A stretch of DNA of 64,000 nucleotides. Source: Monoplex corrugatus. Taxonomy: Eukaryota > Mollusca > Gastropoda > Littorinimorpha > Ranellidae. The number at the start of each line of letters is the position of its first letter. The stretch's first letter is position 1. The notes beneath the pieces were generated by a model. The model was given only the letters and a program-made list of their open reading frames with translations. It ran no database searches and was not told the origin of the DNA. The stretch covers positions 45,918,483 to 45,982,482 of the forward strand of contig CM060306.1 in the NCBI GenBank assembly GCA_030674185.1. The letters run 5' to 3'. Below are positions 58,525 to 64,000 of this stretch, piece by piece. A program made the position numbers and the translations under genes.

Positions 58525-59110
58525 TAAAGTTATCCTATAGAATGTTAGAAGAATGGTCCAGAAGAGAAAACTAGAAAATGTTAAGATAGAAATAGAAAGA
58601 TTGAACATCAACATTTTACGACTAGGAGAGGTGAGATGGAAGGGAACACGCATGATGACATCGGGTAAACATTAAATCATACATTCTGGAGGAGACACGC
58701 ATGAAGGAAAGGTAGCATCATCATGGACAAGTCAAAGGAAACTGGGCCATATCAGAGCCTGTTTTACTAGTTATATTAACCTTTGACTCCCGTACCGTAT
58801 CCGCCAGCACCCTGAATTGCCAACCATGTTAGCAAACCAAAACCTTAACCCTTTGACTTGCTCACCCTATCCACCAGCTTCCTGCATGAAGCTTGTGGAT
58901 AGGGTGAGGTAGTCAAAGGGTTAAGTTTTTGCAGTTTGTGGATTGGGTGCGGTAATCAAAGGGTTAGAGGGCAAGCCATGTGACACCAACATCGTGCAAG
59001 TGTATACATCAACATCCGCAAATAATGAGGAAGAAATTGACAACTTTTTTGTGTAGAATTAGAGACAACCAAGGCAGCGGCTATAAATGCGAACTCCATC
59101 GCACCCACCT
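58525..59110 (+). pseudogene. LINE family A-like endonuclease N-terminus, interrupted by a MITE
   Basis: Reads NVRRMVQKRKLENVKIEIER, LNINILRLGEVRWKGT (the LGE Glu is the catalytic residue), SGGDTHE, then after the insertion EGKPCDTNIVQVYTSTSANN and EEEIDNFF. This is the start of an APE-type LINE endonuclease. The MITE at 58776-58967 splits it. Frameshifts and a TAG after FF make it inactive. Confidence 0.75.
58776..58967. mobile_element. TTAA MITE copy 3, inserted in the LINE endonuclease
   Basis: 192 bp, almost the same length as copy 1. Ends are TTAACCTTTGACTCCCG and GGTAATCAAAGGGTTAG. The inner palindrome at 58845-58924 is nearly perfect (TTAACCCTTTGACTTGCTC against its complement, tip CTTCCTGCATGAAG). 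Confidence 0.8.
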
Positions 59111-59698
59111 TAGGCGGTGTAGCCGAAGAAGATAATCATCCTACGTAATGGTATCCCTGGACAGCCTATCAACACAACCAGAACAACAATTAACCCTATG
59201 CTAAGATCTGTATCTACACCTGTATCTATATCTGATAACGTTGCAGAATCTGGATGACTAGTTAACGACATGAGGGTAAGAAAGGGCGGGAAGGTGGGAC
59301 TCAGCCGACCTAATGGTTAGTGGGTGACCACTGCTTTGTTAATAGCCCAAATAATGCCAGGAAGCTGGTAACTGAATTAGAGTGGATTGTGTTGTTATTT
59401 AGAGAATTCCACTATTCTAGTGAGGTGGAAGAATGAATTTTTCAGCTGATCCGTTTTGCAAGTTTGAATTGTGAAACATCGATTTTTATTTTGACTACAG
59501 TAATGTACAGATCCTTCACGCCCACCATCACTAAGCCACACCCTAGTAGGTGCCACGCCTACCAGGGGACGAAACTGCAGTAGATTACTTTTACAGGGAG
59601 GTCATTCTAAGTATCACTTCCGTTTCATTAGAAAACAAGAACACGCCGATAGTATTGCACCCGACATACCATACTGGAATTTTCTAGTAAGCCTACTG
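59111..59698. other. upstream region and presumed promoter of TYW3
   Basis: Normal-complexity DNA. No clear TATA box was found. The 5' UTR boundary cannot be set from sequence alone. Confidence 0.35.
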
Positions 59699-59878
59699 AT
59701 GGCTTTACAGGAGTGCAAGCAGTTCCAACAGCAAAAGGAACAGTGTCTGTCAGGTGTGGACTGGTCTCGGAAGGGATCAGTGGACGCTCCCATTGTGGAC
59801 TTGGTGCAGTTTATCAACACACAAGCAGATTACTTCACCACCAGTTCTTGTTCTGGGCGAGTTATTTTAGTGGACAAT
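59699..59878 (+). CDS. TYW3: tRNA wybutosine-synthesizing protein 3 homologue, exon 1
   Basis: Exactly 60 codons from ATG to a GTACGT donor (intron phase 0). The peptide contains QQKEQCLSGVDWSRKGSVDA, then IVDLVQFINTQADYFTTSSC and SGRVILVDN. This matches the TYW3 N-terminus: a Lys/Gln-rich start, DxSRKGSVD, and the hallmark F(F)TTSSCxGR. The start lies at the same distance before QCLS as in known TYW3 proteins, to within a couple of residues. TYW3 is the SAM-dependent methyltransferase that methylates the tricyclic intermediate at G37 of tRNA-Phe in wybutosine synthesis, in the cytosol. Later exons (the rest of the ~200-260 residues) were not found up to 64000. The intron is long or the remaining exons lie outside the window. 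Confidence 0.85.
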
Positions 59879-62340
59879 GTACGTTTACCTGCCCTCCAGC
59901 GATCCACGCTATACCGTCTACTATTCTGTTTCAGTGACATTATAATTAACCGTAATCATACCGTTAATTTTGGCCTCATTACATGAGACATCCATTTCCA
60001 TTCACTCAGTTCTTCAACTTAGTTCAAGACAGTGTCTCTGTAATCGAATATTTTTATTTCCTTTGGGGCCTATGGGCTGTGCAGTAATACTTCAAATGCA
60101 GTATGACGGAAAAGGATATACAATAATTATATTATTGTGCCATAAACCTGTGCATGAACCCTATGTTCTGGCAAGATCTTTAGATTCTACCTTACATGAC
60201 CAAAGAATTTTGTAGGCCTACAATATCATTAGAACAGACCATTTATTAGAACAGGCAGCATGGTTTTACATCTCCACGCCACAGTCAGGTTCCATGCCCT
60301 CATGCAAGACATCACGCTCATCACTCCAGCTGCCATCAAGATAGTCTATACCATCTTGCATTATCCAAGCTCGTATCTCCCCAGCTTCCTCTTTTGTTTG
60401 TTTTTGCCCAGTTTATGAATAAATAAATGAAAAGAAATCTGGCACAGACAGCCAAGCATACTGGGTCTGATATGCTGCACAACGGCATCACAAACTCTGC
60501 AACTGCATCACAAACTCCACCACCATTCAGTATAATTCATTCACACTCCCATTTCTTCTTGAAATGAAATGCCCCAATACCACCTGCCATCCATGCTCTG
60601 CGACCCATTCTCCCATCCCCCGATCTACCACTCCGAAAACACATTCTAACCTCCTCAACACACATACCACCTGTCCTTGACTGTCTCATACCACTAACAC
60701 TCTCAGCCCACCTTTTTTCCTCAGTCTCCTTAGTCTTCTTGTCACTTCCATCTTCGTACATTTTTGTGATATCTGGACAACCCTAAACTGCCATTCCATG
60801 CTGCAGGAGCTTATACTTTGTCACCTTAAGGATGAACCAGTGTTTGTTTGATGATAGCACCTACTGCTTTTACCCAGTGCCAGCAGAAATCCATAACAAC
60901 TGTGGGTGTTATTACTTGAAAGAGGTCATCTTCTGTAAGATGCTGTCTAAATGTGTAGGCATTGAAATGATAGTTCCATGCCTTGCGGACATTTTATTTG
61001 CCAATCGTCACTTCGAACTAACATTAAGAAGTTGGCTTATGCTAACTTATGTTCAGTGATTCACGACTTCATGAAATTATGAAATCAAAAAGAAAAAGCT
61101 CATGAAAATGTGTACTATAAAACCATCTTTTCGATTGTCTTTATATAGTGAAGACCATGCATGCTGCCCTCATGTTGCAGGTTTTCAAAAATAGCAGATT
61201 GTCTACAGATTTTTTTTTTATCTCACTTTGTCATACTCCATTCTGTTTCTTGTTCTTTTTTTTTTAAAATGATTGTATTTTTGTTTGTTTGTATAACCAA
61301 GGTAACAGAACTTCAAAGTGCTGAGATATATAATGTGTGAACTTAAAATGTACACAGGTTATACACATATATCATAAACATACTTGAACATTTTCTTGGG
61401 CATGCTTATACTTGTTCAGGCATGCTTGGGTGTATTTAAGGAAGAGGTTGTCTTTTGTTTCTAAAAACTTAGCAAAACACAAACTATGTTAATACCTACT
61501 GCCCATTGTACCACTGACTTGTGGGGCAGCAATGAAGATCATCAATGTTAATAGGTATTAAAAAAATGTGATTTGCAGCTTAACTTACTGCCTGTTCTAC
61601 TCAGGCAGATGGACCTTGTTATCTCTGGCAATGCAGTCCATCTAGGAGTCCAGAGAAAACTTTTATTTCAAACTCATGACATGCCAGGGATGGACAACTT
61701 GACATCAGACATGAGAAGATTTCTGGATCCATGGACATGCTTTGAGCATCCAGTGACTGTGTCCCAGCTCTGGGTAACTGCCCCCATATCTCCAAGTTGG
61801 GCCTGAGGTTAGGAAATAGATACTTTGTACAACAAAGCAGTATCTGCTGAGGCTTTTCTAAATGTGGGAGTCATTGCACCCATGGAATCATGGGTCAGTG
61901 AATGGTTTAAAAATTCTCTGTGCTGGTTAGGCATACAGGCAAGCTGGAACACAGAAAAGGGAAAGGCAGAAATACAGCCCAGGGTCACAGGACTGCTTTG
62001 CGTGTAGTGCCTGTTGGATATGTACCTCCAGGACTGATTTTCTCTCCTGTATGAAAGTCCATATCAGGCACTAAGCACCTGTATGTCACATCGATGGCAG
62101 AGTCCAACAACAACAACACTGCTCTTGGATGCGAATTGACTAATCCAAATGAGGGTCACTTGCTAGTGTTTGCCTGTTCAGTTTCAGCATATATACTCCT
62201 AATCATAATTTAAGGGCCACTTCTTCCTTCCTCTCTAATTTTAAGTTGAAATAATTGACAATGTTTAGAATTGATTCTATGTTTTATTTCATCATTTCCA
62301 CACCTGTTTTGGAAAAAGAAATTAGCACAATGACCCATTA
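59879..62340 (+). other. probable TYW3 intron, no recognised exon
   Basis: Short frames at 60832-61059, 61573-61806 and 61825-62007 show protein-like composition but no family I know, and none fits TYW3. They may be old repeat remnants. Poly-T tracts lie near 61211 and 61257. Confidence 0.4.
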
Positions 62341-62417
62341 GTGAACAGCACATGCATTTAAAGGAACATCCCCCCCTTTTCAAAAAACAGAAAGTGTCAG
62401 ATTTGGCCAATCTGTTT

Positions 62418-63447
62418 TCAATATCGCGTGTGTCCGCCCCGAGCCTGGATGCATGCTTCACAGCGCCGATGCATCGACCCCACAAGGGTACGGAGTGTGT
62501 CCTGAGGGATGGCCGCCCACTCGATCTGCAGGATGTCGACCAGCCTGGCCAGGGTGCCCGGTGGGGGGTGGTTGTCCCTGATGCGCCTCCCGAGCACATC
62601 CCAGAGGTGTTCAATTGGGTTCAGGTCAGGTGAGCACGCTGGCCAGGCCATACGGACGACTTCATGCTGCTCCAGGAAGTCGGTCACAAGGCGTGCTCGA
62701 TGCGCAGGTGCATTGTCGTCCTGGAAGATGGCGCCTTGACCAAGGTCCACAAGCGCAGGCAGTGCCACGGCCGCCAGAACCTCGTCCCGGTACCGGACCC
62801 CGTTCAGGATGCCGTCAATGGGGAGCAGGGGGGTCCGGGTACCACGGCTCATGCCACCCCACACCATCACCGACCCGCCGCCGTACCGGTTATGCTCTTG
62901 GACAGTGGCGTCAGCGAACCTCTCCCCTTGACGTCGCCCCACCCGAGCCCGGCCATCGTTAAAGGTCAGGGTGAACCTGGACTCATCCGAAAACAAGACC
63001 CGGGCCCACTGTTGCCTTGTCCAGGTCACGTGCTCCCTGGCCCAGGTCATGCGGCGCACTCTGTTGACCGGTGACAGCACGGGTCGGACGGCCGGTCTCC
63101 GTGACCTCAAGTTTGCCTCATGTAGCCGTCTTCTCACCGTGCTGCAGCTGATGTTAGCACCTGTTGCGTCCCTCAGCTGACCCCTCAAGGTCACCGCAGT
63201 GGATGCCCTTTCCCTCAGGACGGAGAGGGCAAGGTAGCGGTCTTGCTGTCTTGTCGTTACTCTGGGTCGACCCGTTGTGACGCCTTTCCTGGACTGCTCC
63301 AGTCTCATTGAAGCGCTCCAGCAGTCTCTGGATTGTGGAATGCGACACTTCAAGTCGTCTAGCAACTTCCCGCTGCGCTAGGCCTTCATCAAGCAGAGCG
63401 AGGGCTCTCCCCCGCTGCTCATCCGTCATCCGTCGTCTTGCAAGCAT
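62418..63447 (-). pseudogene. Tc1-like transposase (DD34E), frameshifted
   Basis: On the minus strand the N-terminus (MLARRRMTDEQRGRALALLD, then QREVARRLEVSHSTIQRLLE) is a paired helix-turn-helix half, starting at 63447. Near 63285 the frame shifts. The other frame then carries GRPRVTTRQQDRYLALSVLR, the second helix-turn-helix, and the catalytic domain: LFSDESRF (Asp), FQDDNAPAH (Asp) and SPDLNPIEHLW (Glu). There are 34 residues between the second Asp and the Glu, as in Tc1 proteins. All three catalytic residues are present, but one indel disrupts the protein. GC content is far above the surroundings. Terminal inverted repeats were not found by eye. Confidence 0.9.
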
Positions 63448-63866
63448 GGTTAAAACGAACCAAGAACGGGTCCTTTTTATCCTCGTCTGCGGGCAACTTT
63501 GGCTGGAGTAGTGTTCAAAAAGGGCTTGCCTTGCACGTGCAAAGCGAATTTTGTCGCTACCTTGCCTGCGTCGTCAGAGAGACCCTGCTGAAGATTCGAC
63601 AATTTCGTGTGGAAATTGTCTTCCTTGGGCCGCCCATTGCAAATCGGCAAATCCCCAAACACGTGCCAAAAGGAAACTGCAATGTTGTCTGAGCTCTTAT
63701 CCATTCAGTTACGGCAGCGAATTGGAGAAAAGAGTAAGAGAAAATAGGTTATTTCTCCTTTCAAAAATTGACTCAAAAACGTTCCTGGCCCTTCAATAAT
63801 GACGTGTAGTATATAAGATGCTGCCTAATAATTGTAATGTTGTTATGCCTTCTGTTGAATCCATCA
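63448..63866. other. right flank of the transposon
   Basis: No coding domain. It should contain the transposon's 5' terminal inverted repeat, which I could not pair with 62340-62420. Confidence 0.35.
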
Positions 63867-63952
63867 AACACATACACACCCACACACACCAACACACCCA
63901 CACCCACCTACACACACACGCACACCCACACACACATACACACACACACACA

Positions 63953-63997
<45 letters not shown>

Positions 63998-64000
63998 ACA
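63867..64000. repeat. (CA)n-rich microsatellite at the window edge
   Basis: CACAC with CCA and GCA interruptions, continuing off the window. Confidence 0.95.

Noticed and set aside
60537..60761. Minus-strand 74-codon basic frame in the TYW3 intron
   Set aside because: Low-complexity Gly/Arg/Met composition, no domain, no splice context fitting TYW3.
62340..62420. Possible terminal inverted repeat of the Tc1-like element (GATTTGGCCAATCTG against a GATTTGCCGATTTG-like word near 63640-63655)
   Set aside because: Only partial similarity and no TA duplication could be placed.

Overview
This is eukaryotic genomic DNA, most likely from a mollusc and probably a gastropod. There are no bacterial operons. 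The window is AT-rich and full of (CA/GT)n, (GA)n, (GAT/ATC)n, (AAT)n and (ACAT)n arrays. It also carries many fragments of LINEs (non-LTR retrotransposons), a Penelope-like element, tRNA-derived SINEs, TTAA-type MITEs and a Tc1-type transposon. Two SINE copies carry a core that I associate from memory with gastropod SINEs. The lineage call is inference from these repeats.

Host genes are sparse. Two loci are supported. (1) 42642-43760 (+) is an intronless 372-codon reading frame: proline-rich N-terminus, acidic coiled-coil-like stretch, conserved-looking core (FADR..TDI..FFGRK...ELYYADLLRIAQ), His/Gln-rich tail and terminal PARKRKL. It resembles vertebrate PERCC1, a tentative assignment. A possible 5' UTR exon ends at a GTAAGT donor at 42058, and a decayed minisatellite fills the possible intron. 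(2) 59699-59878 (+) is a convincing first exon of TYW3, the wybutosine-synthesis methyltransferase, ending exactly at a GTACGT donor. Later TYW3 exons were not found before the window ends.

Layout. 0-8 kb: Penelope-like 3' end, a SINE, a decayed LINE endonuclease split by a younger LINE insertion with a 9-bp target duplication, an L2/CR1-like LINE with a long open pol frame (minus), a TTAA MITE and two composite SINEs. 8-30 kb: mostly microsatellite-rich DNA with scattered LINE tails, a gastropod-type SINE and a second Penelope 3' end. 30-42 kb: long (ACAT)n, LINE tails including one internally deleted copy, and copies of an unclassified ~550-bp repeat. 42-44 kb: the PERCC1-like gene. 45-50 kb: a large I-type LINE (EN-RT-RNase H, minus), with a remnant of an SGNH-type ORF1 just upstream. 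50-59 kb: low-complexity DNA, a diverged local triplication and a LINE endonuclease interrupted by a MITE. 59.7-64 kb: TYW3 exon 1 and probable intron, holding a GC-rich, frameshifted Tc1-like transposase.

I see no evidence for an unknown multi-gene system. The most informative signals are nested insertions whose removal restores reading frames, a hammerhead-ribozyme-like core in both Penelope termini, covarying palindromes at LINE 3' ends, and a repeat family carrying a nuclear-receptor-like inverted half-site. No alignment or database search was run; family names come from motif recognition.
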